A stretch of 64,000 bases of DNA. Source: Pseudorhodobacter antarcticus (GTDB lineage: Bacteria > Pseudomonadota > Alphaproteobacteria > Rhodobacterales > Rhodobacteraceae). Where the stretch lies: NCBI RefSeq assembly GCF_900110135.1, contig NZ_FOCO01000017.1, positions 1 through 64,000 on the forward strand, read 5' to 3'. The first letter of the stretch is position 1; each line of letters starts with the position of its first letter. The notes beneath the pieces are model-generated. The model was not told the origin of the DNA, made no database searches, and saw only the letters and a program-made list of their open reading frames with translations. Positions 7,342-15,874 of this stretch are shown in pieces. Both the position numbers and the translations under genes were made by a program.

Positions 7342-8334
7342 ATGTCTGTAAAACTGATGGGTGCGGTGATCGCGCTGGGACTTTCGGCAGGGGCGGCGTT
7401 TGCCGAATACCCGGCCAAGGAAATTCAAGGCATTATTCAATGGGGTGCTGGCGGGTCCACCGATGTGGTGATGCGGTCCGTGACGCCACATGCCGAAAAG
7501 GCGCTGGGCGGGTCTGTGGTGATGCAGAACGTGACGGGCGGCGTGGGGGCGATTGCGCTGAACCAAGTCGCGGATGCCGAGGCTGACGGCTATACCGTGT
7601 TGATGGGGGCGGAAAACCCGCTTTTGTACAAGGTCATGGGTCTGGGAGACAAGGATTACAGCGATTTTACACCCATCACGTTGCTGGCGCGCGGTACGCC
7701 GATTTTGGTGGCGGGCAAGGATGCACCGTTCAACACATACCCCGAAATGCTGGCCTATGTGCAGGCGAACCCGGATACTGTGCGCTTTGGGTCCACCGGG
7801 CCGGGCGGTTTGCCATCGGTTGTGACCGCGATGATCACCTCGACCGCCGAATTGCCGGTTATTTTTGTGCCCTATGATGGCGATGGTCCGGCACTGACCG
7901 CGCTGCAAGGTGGCGCGATCGATGTGATGCCCGCCGTGTTTGGCGTGGCGATTGAGGGGATTCGCGCGGGCACGATGAAGCCGCTGGCGCTGTTTGACGT
8001 GGAGCCGATGGCCGCTGCGCCAGAAATTCCAACGATTGTGTCGACCAACCCGGAATTTGGCGCGATGTTGCCGTGGGGGCCGTTTTTCGGTGTGTTCGTG
8101 AAAAACGGCACGCCGGATGATGTGGTGGCCAAGCTGCGCGCAGCCTATTCCGAAGCGACCAAAGCGCCAGATTTCGTGGAGCTGATGGCGGGGCGTGGGT
8201 TCACCATGATGGACATCACGGGGGATGAGGCGCAGGCGTTTCTGGCCAAGTGGCAGCAAACCACATCTTGGTTGATGCAGGATGCAGGGCTTGCAAAAAC
8301 CTCGCCCGAGGCGTTTGGCATCACGCGGCCGTAA
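7342..8334 (+). CDS. tctC: Tripartite tricarboxylate transporter substrate-binding protein (Bug/TctC)
   Basis: The 330-aa protein has a signal peptide (about residues 1-20, cleavage after AFA) followed by EYPAKEIQGIIQWGAGGSTDV, the Bug-family N-terminal beta-strand and phosphate-like loop. It should bind a carboxylate in the periplasm and deliver it to TctBA. The ATG at 7342 follows a GGACGGAG ribosome site and gives a proper signal peptide; upstream in-frame codons overlap the EVE gene. First gene of a tctC-tctB-tctA-aroE-like operon. The ligand cannot be read from sequence; the last gene suggests a hydroaromatic acid. Confidence 0.88.
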   Translation: MSVKLMGAVIALGLSAGAAFAEYPAKEIQGIIQWGAGGSTDVVMRSVTPHAEKALGGSVVMQNVTGGVGAIALNQVADAEADGYTVLMGAENPLLYKVMGLGDKDYSDFTPITLLARGTPILVAGKDAPFNTYPEMLAYVQANPDTVRFGSTGPGGLPSVVTAMITSTAELPVIFVPYDGDGPALTALQGGAIDVMPAVFGVAIEGIRAGTMKPLALFDVEPMAAAPEIPTIVSTNPEFGAMLPWGPFFGVFVKNGTPDDVVAKLRAAYSEATKAPDFVELMAGRGFTMMDITGDEAQAFLAKWQQTTSWLMQDAGLAKTSPEAFGITRP

Positions 8335-8398
8335 CGTTGTTGGGGCGGGGCCATGTGTCCTGCCCCCTTTTATTGCGCTGGGGCAAAGGAGCCACGCC

Positions 8399-8908
8399 AT
8401 GCAGCCCCAAAACAACCGCCGCCCCGGCGAACTTGCCTTTGCGCTGTTTTTAGCCGGGTTTAGCGCGTTTTTACTGTATACCGCTTATGGCATTTCAGGG
8501 TTTGAAGCGTTGAGCGCGCCGGGGGCGATCCCGATGGCTGCGACTGCCGCCATGCTGATCACGGCGGGTTTGGTCGTGGTGCAAACGCTGCGCAAACCTG
8601 CGGCGGGGCTGGGATTTTGGCGTTTTGTGCTGCCGCCGATTGTGGTGGTGGTGATGGTTGGCCTGCTGGCCTTTGCTGCGGTGTTAAAACCGCTGGGGTT
8701 TTTGCCCGTGTCAGCGCTGTTTTTGGTTTTGACCATCAAGCTGCTGTCGCGGCGCGGGTGGGGGTATAGCGTGGCAATTGGGCTGGGCTGCCTTTTGGTG
8801 ATTTACCTGACATTTCGGGTTGGATTTTCGGTGCTTATGCCGCCGGGGATTGTGCCGGAAGGTGAAATGCTGGCGTGGTTTCGCGGCCTGCTTGGCGGGG
8901 GGCGGTAA
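8399..8908 (+). CDS. tctB: TctB small permease subunit
   Basis: A 169-aa membrane protein with four hydrophobic segments (roughly 14-34, 42-62, 80-103 and 117-135), the TctB layout. It begins MQPQNNRRPGELAFALFLAG; the ATG at 8399 follows AAAGGAG. Together with TctA it forms the membrane part of a secondary, ion-driven tripartite transporter. The gene stops immediately before the GTG of tctA with no gap, so the two are made together. Confidence 0.85.
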   Translation: MQPQNNRRPGELAFALFLAGFSAFLLYTAYGISGFEALSAPGAIPMAATAAMLITAGLVVVQTLRKPAAGLGFWRFVLPPIVVVVMVGLLAFAAVLKPLGFLPVSALFLVLTIKLLSRRGWGYSVAIGLGCLLVIYLTFRVGFSVLMPPGIVPEGEMLAWFRGLLGGGR

Positions 8909-10405
8909 GTGGCCGAGGCGTTTTGGGCCTTTGCCACGGTGTTTACCCAGCTTGATTTGCTGGGTTTGGTGGCGCTGGGCACCTTTGCGGGAATTTATAT
9001 TGGGGCGATTCCGGGGCTGTCGGTGACGATGGCGGTGTCTATCCTGATCTCGTTCACCTTTGCGTGGGATGTGTATCCGGCGATATCCTTGATGATCGGG
9101 ATTTATATGGGTGGGGTGTATGGCGGGTCGCGCACGGCGATTTTGCTGAACATTCCGGGTGCGCCATCGGCGATTGCGACTGCGCTGGATGGGTATCCCA
9201 TGGCGCAAAAGGGTGATGCGGGGGTGGCGATTGGTGTGACCACCGTGATGTCGTTTTTTGGTGGGCTGGTGGGGATTTTGGTGTTGGCGGTGGCGGCGCC
9301 TGTGATTGCAGATTTTGCGCTGCGGTTTCAGCCGCGCGATTATATGCTGTTGGCGCTGTTGGGGATTTTGCTGGTTGGGTCGCTGTCGGGTGGCAGTTTG
9401 GTGAAAGGCATTTTTGCAGGCGCGCTGGGCATTGGCATTGGGTCGGTGGGCATGGACCCGCTGACGTTTACGGAACGGTTCACCTTTGATTTTCCGGTGC
9501 TGCGCCAAGGGGTTTCGTTCATTGCCGTGATGATCGGGTTGTTTGGCGTGTCCGAGGCGCTGATGCAGTTGCGTCATTTGGACACGCCGATCATCAAGCA
9601 AAAAATCGGGCGGATTGTGCCGTCTTGGGGGACCATCCGCAAACACCTGCCGCTAAGTTTGCAAACATCGTCGATCGGGGTGATCATTGGCGCGTTGCCG
9701 GGGACGGGGGGCGATATTGCGGCCCTGCTGGCTTATGACCACGCAAAACGCGTGACGAAGAACCCCGAAGTGCCATTTGGGCAAGGCGCGATGGAGGGGT
9801 TGATTGCGCCTGAAACCGCCAATAACGCAGCGGTGGGGGGTGCATTTATCCCTATGATTACGTTGGGGATTCCGGGCGATGCGGTGACGGCCATTATGAT
9901 TGGCGCGTTGTTTATCCACGGGTTGAACCCCGGCCCGATGTTGATGATTGATCAGCCGGATATGTTTTGGTTCATCGTCGGCGCGCTGTTTACGGCCAAC
10001 GTTTTCATGCTGATTTTTGGGCTGACGGGTGTGCGGGTCTTCACCAAGATCGTGGAAATGCCGCGTGCCGTGCTTATTCCGTTGATCATGCTGCTGTCGA
10101 TTGTGGGGGCTTATGCGGTCAACAATTCGGTCACGGACGTGTATTGGATGCTGGGCTTTGGCGTGTTCGGCTATTTCATGAAGCAATATGACTATCCGCT
10201 GGGTCCGGTGGTTTTGGGCGTTATCCTGTCGCGGTTGCTGGATGACAATTGGCGGCGGGCGATTATTTCGGTGCGTGAAAGCGTGCCGGGATTCATGGCA
10301 GGGGTGCTGGGCAGCCCGCTGTCGACCGTGCTGTTTGTCAGTGTGATCTTGATTTTTGTCAGTCAAACGCCGCTGTGGGGTTGGATAAAACGGCGGGTGA
10401 CATGA
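8909..10405 (+). CDS. tctA: TctA large permease subunit
   Basis: A 498-aa polytopic membrane protein of the TctA family. The conserved repeats are clear: GIYIGAIPGLSVTMAV near the start, and the pair TANNAAVGGAFIPMITLGIPGD in the middle with its glycine-rich re-entrant loop. It starts with GTG directly after the tctB stop. Its own TGA overlaps the ATG of the aroE-like gene (ATGA), tying transporter and enzyme into one translational unit. Confidence 0.93.
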   Translation: MAEAFWAFATVFTQLDLLGLVALGTFAGIYIGAIPGLSVTMAVSILISFTFAWDVYPAISLMIGIYMGGVYGGSRTAILLNIPGAPSAIATALDGYPMAQKGDAGVAIGVTTVMSFFGGLVGILVLAVAAPVIADFALRFQPRDYMLLALLGILLVGSLSGGSLVKGIFAGALGIGIGSVGMDPLTFTERFTFDFPVLRQGVSFIAVMIGLFGVSEALMQLRHLDTPIIKQKIGRIVPSWGTIRKHLPLSLQTSSIGVIIGALPGTGGDIAALLAYDHAKRVTKNPEVPFGQGAMEGLIAPETANNAAVGGAFIPMITLGIPGDAVTAIMIGALFIHGLNPGPMLMIDQPDMFWFIVGALFTANVFMLIFGLTGVRVFTKIVEMPRAVLIPLIMLLSIVGAYAVNNSVTDVYWMLGFGVFGYFMKQYDYPLGPVVLGVILSRLLDDNWRRAIISVRESVPGFMAGVLGSPLSTVLFVSVILIFVSQTPLWGWIKRRVT

Positions 10406-11235
10406 TGGGCACGCAGATAAAGTTGGGCCTGATTGGCGATAATATCGCCGTATCCCAAGCGCCGCGTTTGCATCATTTGGCGGGGCAGATTGCGGGTTTG
10501 GATGTACGGTATGACCGTTTGGTGCCGCGCGATTTGGGGCTGGATTTTGACGCCGTTTTTGCGATGGCGCGGGATAAAGGGTATCGCGGGCTGAACATCA
10601 CCTATCCGTACAAAGAACGCGTGGTGGCCAGCGTGACCGTGCTGGACCCGTTGGTGCGCGCGATTGGGGCGGTGAATACGGTTGTTTTTGGGCCGGATGG
10701 GCCTGTCGGGCACAACACCGATCATTCGGGGTTTGTTGCGGCGTACCGCGCGGCGCGGGCAGCGGCCCCCGGCGTTGTTTGCACGATTGGCACGGGTGGC
10801 GTGGGGCGCGCAGTTGCCTTTGGCCTGATCGCGCTGGGGGCCAAGGTGGTTCATCTGGTCGATATTGATTTGGCCAAGGCGGAGGCGTTGGCGCGGGATT
10901 TGCGCAAGGCCAGCCCTGCGACACGGGTTGTGGTGGTCACAGGTGCGGATGAGGCTGCGCAAGGCGTTGATGGTTTGATCAATTGCACGCCCGTTGGTAT
11001 GGTTGGATATGGCGGCACGCCTTTGCCTGCGCAGGCGATGCAAGGCGCGGGCTGGGCGTTTGATGCGGTTTATACCCCCATGGATACGGCGTTTTTGCAG
11101 GATGCCGCCGCGGCGGGCCTGTCGGTTATATCTGGGTGGGAATTGTTTTTTGGCCAAGGCATTGATGCGTGGCATATTTTTACGGGCGTGCCGATGGATG
11201 CAAAAACCCTGCGGGCGGCATTGTTAGCAGAATAA
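10402..11235 (+). CDS. Shikimate/quinate dehydrogenase-family protein (AroE-like)
   Basis: The 277-aa protein has the two-domain AroE fold: an N-terminal substrate domain with NITYPYKE (catalytic-type lysine K71) and GHNTDHSGF (aspartate D107), and a Rossmann domain with GTGGVGRAV near residue 138. Two features differ from housekeeping AroE: the carboxylate-binding SxS element reads SQA, and the usual NTDGxGF glycine is His. It is the last gene of a TctCBA operon with a 4-nt overlap. I infer a catabolic or specialised quinate/shikimate-like dehydrogenase acting on what the transporter brings in. A plain aroE role is possible, since aroC is 26 kb away and no other aroE is seen here. Confidence 0.78.
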   Translation: MMGTQIKLGLIGDNIAVSQAPRLHHLAGQIAGLDVRYDRLVPRDLGLDFDAVFAMARDKGYRGLNITYPYKERVVASVTVLDPLVRAIGAVNTVVFGPDGPVGHNTDHSGFVAAYRAARAAAPGVVCTIGTGGVGRAVAFGLIALGAKVVHLVDIDLAKAEALARDLRKASPATRVVVVTGADEAAQGVDGLINCTPVGMVGYGGTPLPAQAMQGAGWAFDAVYTPMDTAFLQDAAAAGLSVISGWELFFGQGIDAWHIFTGVPMDAKTLRAALLAE

Positions 11236-11253
11236 TGAAGTCAGAATAAAATT

Positions 11254-11281
11254 GGGGGGTCCCACCCCAACAGGACCCCCC
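11254..11281. terminator. Terminator hairpin after the tct-aroE operon
   Basis: A 9-bp perfect GC stem (11254-11262 with 11273-11281), 10-nt loop. There is no T-run on the plus side, but AATTTTATT follows on the minus side, so it may also stop read-through from the opposite DUF2853 gene. Confidence 0.5.
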
Positions 11282-11442
11282 AGCCACCCACGCGCTCCCT
11301 AGCACCACACGTGTTCAGTTTGAAAAGGTCCCGGGCATACTGCCCTGTGTGTTTGATATAGCGGACTACATTGGCCCGCGCAAATTCCAAACATATCGCA
11401 ATTAATTGAAGCGCATGCGGAGTTTTTAAGGGTTTGGAAATG

Positions 11443-11475
11443 ATAACACCCGCACCTATTGGGCACGGGTGTTAT
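11443..11475 (-). terminator. Inverted repeat downstream of the DUF2853 gene
   Basis: ATAACACCCG (11443-11452) pairs perfectly with 11466-11475 across a 13-nt loop, starting 20 bp after the minus-strand stop. There is no T-tract after it, so it may be an mRNA 3' stabiliser rather than a strong terminator. Confidence 0.4.
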
Positions 11476-11494
11476 TGGAACGCGGCAAACGGAA

Positions 11495-11836
11495 TTAAGC
11501 GTAGACAGCTTCTTTTTTGAAATGCTTGGCCAGCATGTAATACACAACGGCGCGGTACTTGCTCCGCTCGGATTTGCCATAGGTGTTGATGACGGCGTGG
11601 ATCGCTTCCATCAAGGCGGGACTGTCGGCCAGCCCCAGCTTTTTCATCAAAAAGTTTTTCTTGATGGTTTCCAGTTCGGCGTTATCAGTTCCCGCAACGG
11701 TGGAGCTGTCTGCGTTGTAAATCGCTGGGCCGCAGCCAATGGTCACTTTGGTCAGCAGGGCCATGTCGGGTTCCATCTTACACTTGGTGCGCAGATCTTC
11801 GGCATATTTCGCGATCAGGTCATCTCTTTTGCTCAT
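11495..11836 (-). CDS. DUF2853 family protein
   Basis: The 113-aa protein from the ATG at 11836 begins MSKRDDLIAKYAEDLRTKC and is all-helical, ending in KYRAVVYYMLAKHFKKEAVYA. It matches the DUF2853 family of small cytosolic proteins common in marine alphaproteobacteria and Bacteroidetes, of unknown function. AAGGAGTGACCTTA upstream supplies a ribosome site. It stands alone between converging terminator-like hairpins and the ahcY terminator. Confidence 0.8.
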   Translation of the reverse strand: MSKRDDLIAKYAEDLRTKCKMEPDMALLTKVTIGCGPAIYNADSSTVAGTDNAELETIKKNFLMKKLGLADSPALMEAIHAVINTYGKSERSKYRAVVYYMLAKHFKKEAVYA

Positions 11837-11959
11837 TAAGGTCACTCCTTGTGGGTTGCTATTGTTTTGGCCCTTGGGCGGCTGGGAAAAGTCTAGGCGG
11901 AAGTTAGGCAAGAAATAAAGGAAAAACTGCCCGATTTTTCACCCTAAGGTGGCAAAAGG

Positions 11960-11989
11960 AAAGGCCCGGCGTGATTGCGCCGGGCCTTT
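11960..11989. terminator. Bidirectional terminator between ahcY and the DUF2853 promoter
   Basis: A perfect 12-bp stem (11960-11971 with 11978-11989; AAAGGCCCGGCG arms), 6-nt loop. On the minus strand the arm ends in TTT and CCTTTTGCC follows, 22 bp beyond the ahcY stop. A typical rho-independent terminator for ahcY. Confidence 0.75.
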
Positions 11990-12011
11990 GTTCGTGTCGA
12001 TTTGGCTGGGA

Positions 12012-13400
12012 TTAGTAGCGGTAATGCTCTGGCTTGAACGGGCCTTCTTGTGGCACGCCAATGTAATCCGCCTGATCTTTGCGCAGCTCTGTCAATTTGA
12101 CACCGATACGGGCCAAGTGCAGGCGCGCAACTTTTTCATCCAGATGCTTGGGCAGGATATAGACGCCGGGGGCATATTCGTCGCCCTTGGTCCAAAGTTC
12201 AATCTGCGCCAAAACTTGGTTGGTAAAGCTGGCCGACATCACGAAGGATGGGTGGCCGGTGGCATTGCCAAGGTTCAACAAACGCCCTTCGGACAGCAAG
12301 ATCAAGCGGCTGCCGGACGGCATCTCGATCATATCCACCTGTTCTTTGATGTTTGTCCATTTGTGGTTTTTCAGGCTGGCCACTTGGATTTCATTGTCGA
12401 AATGGCCGATGTTGCCAACGATGGCCATATCCTTCATGGCGCGCATATGCTCAATCCGGATGACATCTTTGTTGCCCGTGGTGGTGATAAAAATATCGGC
12501 GGAACCCACCACATCTTCCAGCAGGACCACTTCAAACCCGTCCATTGCGGCTTGCAGCGCGCAGATTGGATCCACTTCGGTCACTTTCACGCGGGCACCA
12601 GCGCCTTGCAGCGATGCAGCGGAGCCTTTGCCAACATCGCCGTAACCGCAGACCACAGCGACTTTGCCAGCCATCATGGTGTCGGTTGCGCGGCGAATAC
12701 CATCGACCAGCGATTCCTTGCAGCCGTATTTGTTGTCAAATTTCGACTTGGTCACAGAATCGTTCACGTTGATAGCAGGGAAAGGCAGTTGGCCCTTTTT
12801 GTGCAGATCATAAAGGCGGTGAACGCCGGTCGTTGTTTCCTCGGACACGCCTTGGATTGCCGCTTTGGTTTTCGCAAACCAACCGGGTGTTTCCTTGATG
12901 CGCTTTTGGATTTGTACCTTGATGCATTCTTCTTCCTCAGACTGCGGCACGGACAAAACATCTTCGCCAGCTTCCATCCGTGCGCCCAACAGGACGTAGA
13001 GGGTGGCATCGCCGCCATCATCCAAAATCATGTTCGCGCCTTCGGGGAACATGAAGGATTTGTCCAAATAATCCCAATGCTCGGTCAAGGTCTGGCCCTT
13101 GATCGCAAACACAGGCGTGCCGCCCGCTGCAATCGCCGCCGCCGCGTGATCTTGGGTGGAGAAAATGTTACAAGACGCCCAGCGCACATCGGCGCCAAGG
13201 GCTGTCAGGGTTTCAATCAACACAGCGGTTTGAATGGTCATATGCAAGGAACCGACGATGCGCGCGCCTTTCAGCGGCTTCGCCTCACCAAATTCGGTGC
13301 GCAATGCCATCAGGCCCGGCATTTCTGTTTCCGCGATGTTCAATTCCTTGCGCCCAAATTCGGCCAGCGCAATATCCTTGACGACGTAATCTTTCGGCAT
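12012..13400 (-). CDS. ahcY: Adenosylhomocysteinase
   Basis: S-adenosylhomocysteine hydrolase (462 aa) splits SAH to adenosine and homocysteine in the methyl cycle. It begins [52 protein letters not shown] and the NAD-binding [13 protein letters not shown] are diagnostic, and the C-terminal KPEHYRY is the conserved tail that closes the NAD pocket of the partner subunit. The length fits the long alphaproteobacterial form with the ~40-residue insert. In Rhodobacter capsulatus ahcY lies next to hvrA-regA; here the HD gene lies between, on the opposite strand. No SAH or SAM riboswitch is recognisable upstream. Confidence 0.97.
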   Translation of the reverse strand: MPKDYVVKDIALAEFGRKELNIAETEMPGLMALRTEFGEAKPLKGARIVGSLHMTIQTAVLIETLTALGADVRWASCNIFSTQDHAAAAIAAGGTPVFAIKGQTLTEHWDYLDKSFMFPEGANMILDDGGDATLYVLLGARMEAGEDVLSVPQSEEEECIKVQIQKRIKETPGWFAKTKAAIQGVSEETTTGVHRLYDLHKKGQLPFPAINVNDSVTKSKFDNKYGCKESLVDGIRRATDTMMAGKVAVVCGYGDVGKGSAASLQGAGARVKVTEVDPICALQAAMDGFEVVLLEDVVGSADIFITTTGNKDVIRIEHMRAMKDMAIVGNIGHFDNEIQVASLKNHKWTNIKEQVDMIEMPSGSRLILLSEGRLLNLGNATGHPSFVMSASFTNQVLAQIELWTKGDEYAPGVYILPKHLDEKVARLHLARIGVKLTELRKDQADYIGVPQEGPFKPEHYRY

Positions 13401-13443
13401 GTGCCGTTCTCCTTGGCAAGTGATTAATTGTGGGTCAGATAGC

Positions 13444-13467
13444 ATTGTCCCCCCCGTGGGGCAATGA
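13444..13467. promoter_or_regulatory. Imperfect GC-rich inverted repeat between divergent ahcY and HD genes
   Basis: CATTG..CCCC and GGGG..CAATG form an interrupted dyad midway between the two divergent starts. It could be an operator or a leader hairpin for ahcY. No known riboswitch consensus is matched by eye. Confidence 0.25.
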
Positions 13468-13497
13468 TTGGTAGTAAAACGACCAAAGGGGCAGGGT

Positions 13498-14088
13498 ATG
13501 AAACAGCCGCGCGCATGGCAAAGGATGCTTTCGGGGCGGCGGTTGGACCTGTTGGACCCCACGCCTGTTGATATTGAAATTGAAGATATTGCGCATGGGT
13601 TGGCGTTTGTGGCGCGCTGGAATGGGCAGACGATTGGCGATTGGCCCTATTCGGTCGCCGAACATTCGCTGCTGGTGGAGGCGATTTTTCGCAAAACCAA
13701 CCCCGGCCAAGCGCCACGTTGGTTGCTGGCAGCACTCCTGCATGATGCACCAGAATATGTGATTGGCGATATGATTAGTCCGGTTAAGGCGGCAGTTGGG
13801 CCGGGATATGGCGCGCTGGATGATCGGTTGACGGCGGCCATTCATATTCGCTTTGGCCTGCCAGCGGTGCTGCCCGCCAGCATTAAAACGGCGATCAAGG
13901 CGGCGGATAAAGTGTCCGCCTGGTTGGAGGCGGTTCATATCGCCGGGTTCAGCGTGACTGAGGCGGATAAAATCTTTGGTAAACAAAGCGTGCAATTGAC
14001 CAAAGGGTTGGTGATTGATCTGCGCCCGCCTGCCGTGGTGCGTGCTGCGTTTGTGGCGCGGCACGCTGAATTGATGGGTTTGTTATAA
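13498..14088 (+). CDS. HD-domain phosphohydrolase (YfbR-like)
   Basis: The 196-aa protein carries an HD metal site: [10 protein letters not shown] provides the first histidine, and [17 protein letters not shown] the HD doublet and helper acid, as in YfbR-type 5'-deoxynucleotidases and related HD hydrolases; [12 protein letters not shown] follows. The start at 13498 ([11 protein letters not shown]) follows GGGGCAGGGT. A nucleotide substrate is the family expectation, not visible here. It faces ahcY with divergent starts and ends 9 bp before the converging hvrA stop. Confidence 0.82.
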   Translation: MKQPRAWQRMLSGRRLDLLDPTPVDIEIEDIAHGLAFVARWNGQTIGDWPYSVAEHSLLVEAIFRKTNPGQAPRWLLAALLHDAPEYVIGDMISPVKAAVGPGYGALDDRLTAAIHIRFGLPAVLPASIKTAIKAADKVSAWLEAVHIAGFSVTEADKIFGKQSVQLTKGLVIDLRPPAVVRAAFVARHAELMGLL

Positions 14089-14097
14089 CCCGTTCAA

Positions 14098-14412
14098 TCA
14101 AATAGCCAAATCATCAACCGATTTGCCCGATGCCAATGCGGCGACAAACCACAATGGTTTGCGGCCACGGCCAGACCATGTTTGCGATGCGTCTTGCGGA
14201 TTGGCATATTTTGCGACAGCGGGCGCGCGTTTGCGCTGGGCGGTGGCGCCCGACAATTCGGAAAACGAAAAGCCCAATTCGCGGGCTTTTTCTTCCAGAA
14301 TTACAATAGCTTCTTTCTTTTTGCGGTCTTCAAAACCAGCAATTGCCTTGGCAACGCTGGCTTGTAAATCGCGCAACTCTTTCAATGAAAGATTATGAAG
14401 GTTAATGTCCAA
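14098..14412 (-). CDS. hvrA: H-NS-like DNA-binding protein HvrA
   Basis: A short H-NS family protein: N-terminal oligomerisation helices (LKELRDLQASVAKAIAGFED) and the C-terminal DNA-binding motif TWSGRGRKPLWF. I choose the TTG at 14412 because AAGGAT lies 7 nt upstream and the result (104 aa, (M)DINLHNLSLKEL) matches the HvrA/Spb length; longer ATG frames add 70 unrelated residues. In Rhodobacter, HvrA modulates photosynthesis and nitrogen genes in response to light and ammonium. Its place after regA matches the R. capsulatus order. Confidence 0.85.
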   Translation of the reverse strand: MDINLHNLSLKELRDLQASVAKAIAGFEDRKKKEAIVILEEKARELGFSFSELSGATAQRKRAPAVAKYANPQDASQTWSGRGRKPLWFVAALASGKSVDDLAI

Positions 14413-14537
14413 TTTCAGATCCTTTTGTTTAACGGCAAGGCATTTTATACTCCGCCTTTTCACCGCGTGCAACAAAGGTTTTAAGGCCTGCGCGGGTGTT
14501 AGCCGGGCAAGCCTAATGGGTATTAAGGCAATAGCGG

Positions 14538-15092
14538 TTAACGCGGACTGCGTTTCGCCAAAATACGCTGCAAGGTGCGGCGGTGCATGTTCAAACGGCG
14601 CGCGGTTTCCGATACATTGCGTTCGCACATTTCATATACGCGCTGAATGTGTTCCCAGCGCACCCGGTCCGCCGACATTGGATTTTCGGGCGGCGGGGGC
14701 AGGGCATCACCGCGTGCCAGCAAGGCGTTTGTCACCTCATTCGCGTCGGTGGGTTTGGACAAATAATCTGTTGCCCCGATTTTAACGGCGGCAACGGCGG
14801 TGGCAATGGCGCCATATCCCGTCAACACCACAATCCGGCAATCGGGCCTGCGTTCGCGCAACACCTCTACCACGTCCAAACCGTTGCCATCTTCCAGGCG
14901 CAAGTCAACCACGGCATAGGCGGGCGGGCGCGCTTGGGCAATGGCCTTGCCCATGGCCACAGTTTCGGCGGTTTCGGGAATGAACCCGCGTTTTTCCATT
15001 GCCCGCGCCAGCCGTTTCACAAAAGGTTCATCGTCATCAACCAAAAGCAGCGAGCGGTCCGGCCCAATTTCAGCGCTTAGATCTTCAGACAT
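14538..15092 (-). CDS. regA: Redox response regulator RegA (PrrA/ActR)
   Basis: The 184-aa protein has a receiver domain (LLLVDDDEPF acid pocket, phospho-acceptor in YAVVDLRLEDG at about D63, YLSKPTDANEV with the conserved Lys) and a Fis-type HTH (VSETARRLNMHRRTLQRIL). A proline linker PPPPENP separates the two domains. The ATG at 15092 is better spaced from AAGGGA than the one at 15098 and gives the exact length of known RegA. It is the global redox regulator partnered with RegB, encoded divergently at 15875; senC is just upstream in the same operon. Confidence 0.96.
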   Translation of the reverse strand: MSEDLSAEIGPDRSLLLVDDDEPFVKRLARAMEKRGFIPETAETVAMGKAIAQARPPAYAVVDLRLEDGNGLDVVEVLRERRPDCRIVVLTGYGAIATAVAAVKIGATDYLSKPTDANEVTNALLARGDALPPPPENPMSADRVRWEHIQRVYEMCERNVSETARRLNMHRRTLQRILAKRSPR

Positions 15093-15154
15093 TTCCATTC
15101 CCTTTTGTCATTCCACGCGGCGCGGGGCAGATGCCCGCAACGCTGCAACCGTTT

Positions 15155-15811
15155 TCAGCTTGCCCCTACAAAACAGGCCACACGTTCGGCCATTTGGTCC
15201 GGCGTTACTTCGCGTTTAAAGAAATCTGCAAAGCCCACGTTAGGTAGCATTAAATATGTGAATGTCGAATGATCGACCAAATAATACTCATCCTCGGCGT
15301 CTTGCTTTTTGTAATAGGTTTTATAGGCGAGCGAGGCGGCTTTTACCTGCGCTTCACTGCCTGTCAGCGCGATCATTTTTGGGTGCATGATTTCGGCGTA
15401 GTCTGCCATCACCTCAACAGTGTCGCGGGCGGGGTCGATGGAAATGAAAACCGGGGTGGCATCGACGCCCATTTCCTCTAGTATATCAACCGCTTCGGCG
15501 TTACGGGTGTTGTCCAGCGGACAAACATCGGGGCAAAACGTATAGCCAAAGTAAATCAGGGTTGGTTTGGTGATCACATCGGCATCCGTAACCGTTGCGC
15601 CCAATTGGTTGACCAGCTCGAACGGCCCGCCAATCGCGCCGCCCGCCACTTGGCCACCCCGACACTGCGCGAATTGATCGCCAGATTGGTTGGAATACAC
15701 CCAATAGGCCGACCCGCCCAAAAGGGCTGCCACGGCTGCCACAGCAACGCCTGCGTAAATCTTGGTCATCAGTGCCCCTATCGGTTTTGGTGCGGGTTGG
15801 TCGGTTTGCAT
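15155..15811 (-). CDS. senC: SCO1/SenC/PrrC copper chaperone
   Basis: The 218-aa protein has an N-terminal membrane anchor (about residues 16-37) and a periplasmic thioredoxin-fold domain with the copper site CPDVCP (YFGYTFCPDVCP) and the distal histidine in LVDHSTFTYLM. It delivers copper to cytochrome oxidase, and in Rhodobacter it also influences RegB signalling. GCGAGG just upstream of the ATG at 15811 supports this start. First gene of senC-regA-hvrA, divergent from regB with 63 bp between starts, the classical layout. Confidence 0.95.
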   Translation of the reverse strand: MQTDQPAPKPIGALMTKIYAGVAVAAVAALLGGSAYWVYSNQSGDQFAQCRGGQVAGGAIGGPFELVNQLGATVTDADVITKPTLIYFGYTFCPDVCPLDNTRNAEAVDILEEMGVDATPVFISIDPARDTVEVMADYAEIMHPKMIALTGSEAQVKAASLAYKTYYKKQDAEDEYYLVDHSTFTYLMLPNVGFADFFKREVTPDQMAERVACFVGAS

Positions 15812-15874
15812 TGAAACCTCGCCATCCCCTTCGTATCAATGCAGATAGTCTTTTTGCACAGGCGGGGCAATGCA

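Noticed and set aside
13401-13497. SAH or SAM/SAH riboswitch upstream of ahcY
   Set aside because: Leader is short and lacks the conserved core bases I know for these classes; only an imperfect dyad is seen.
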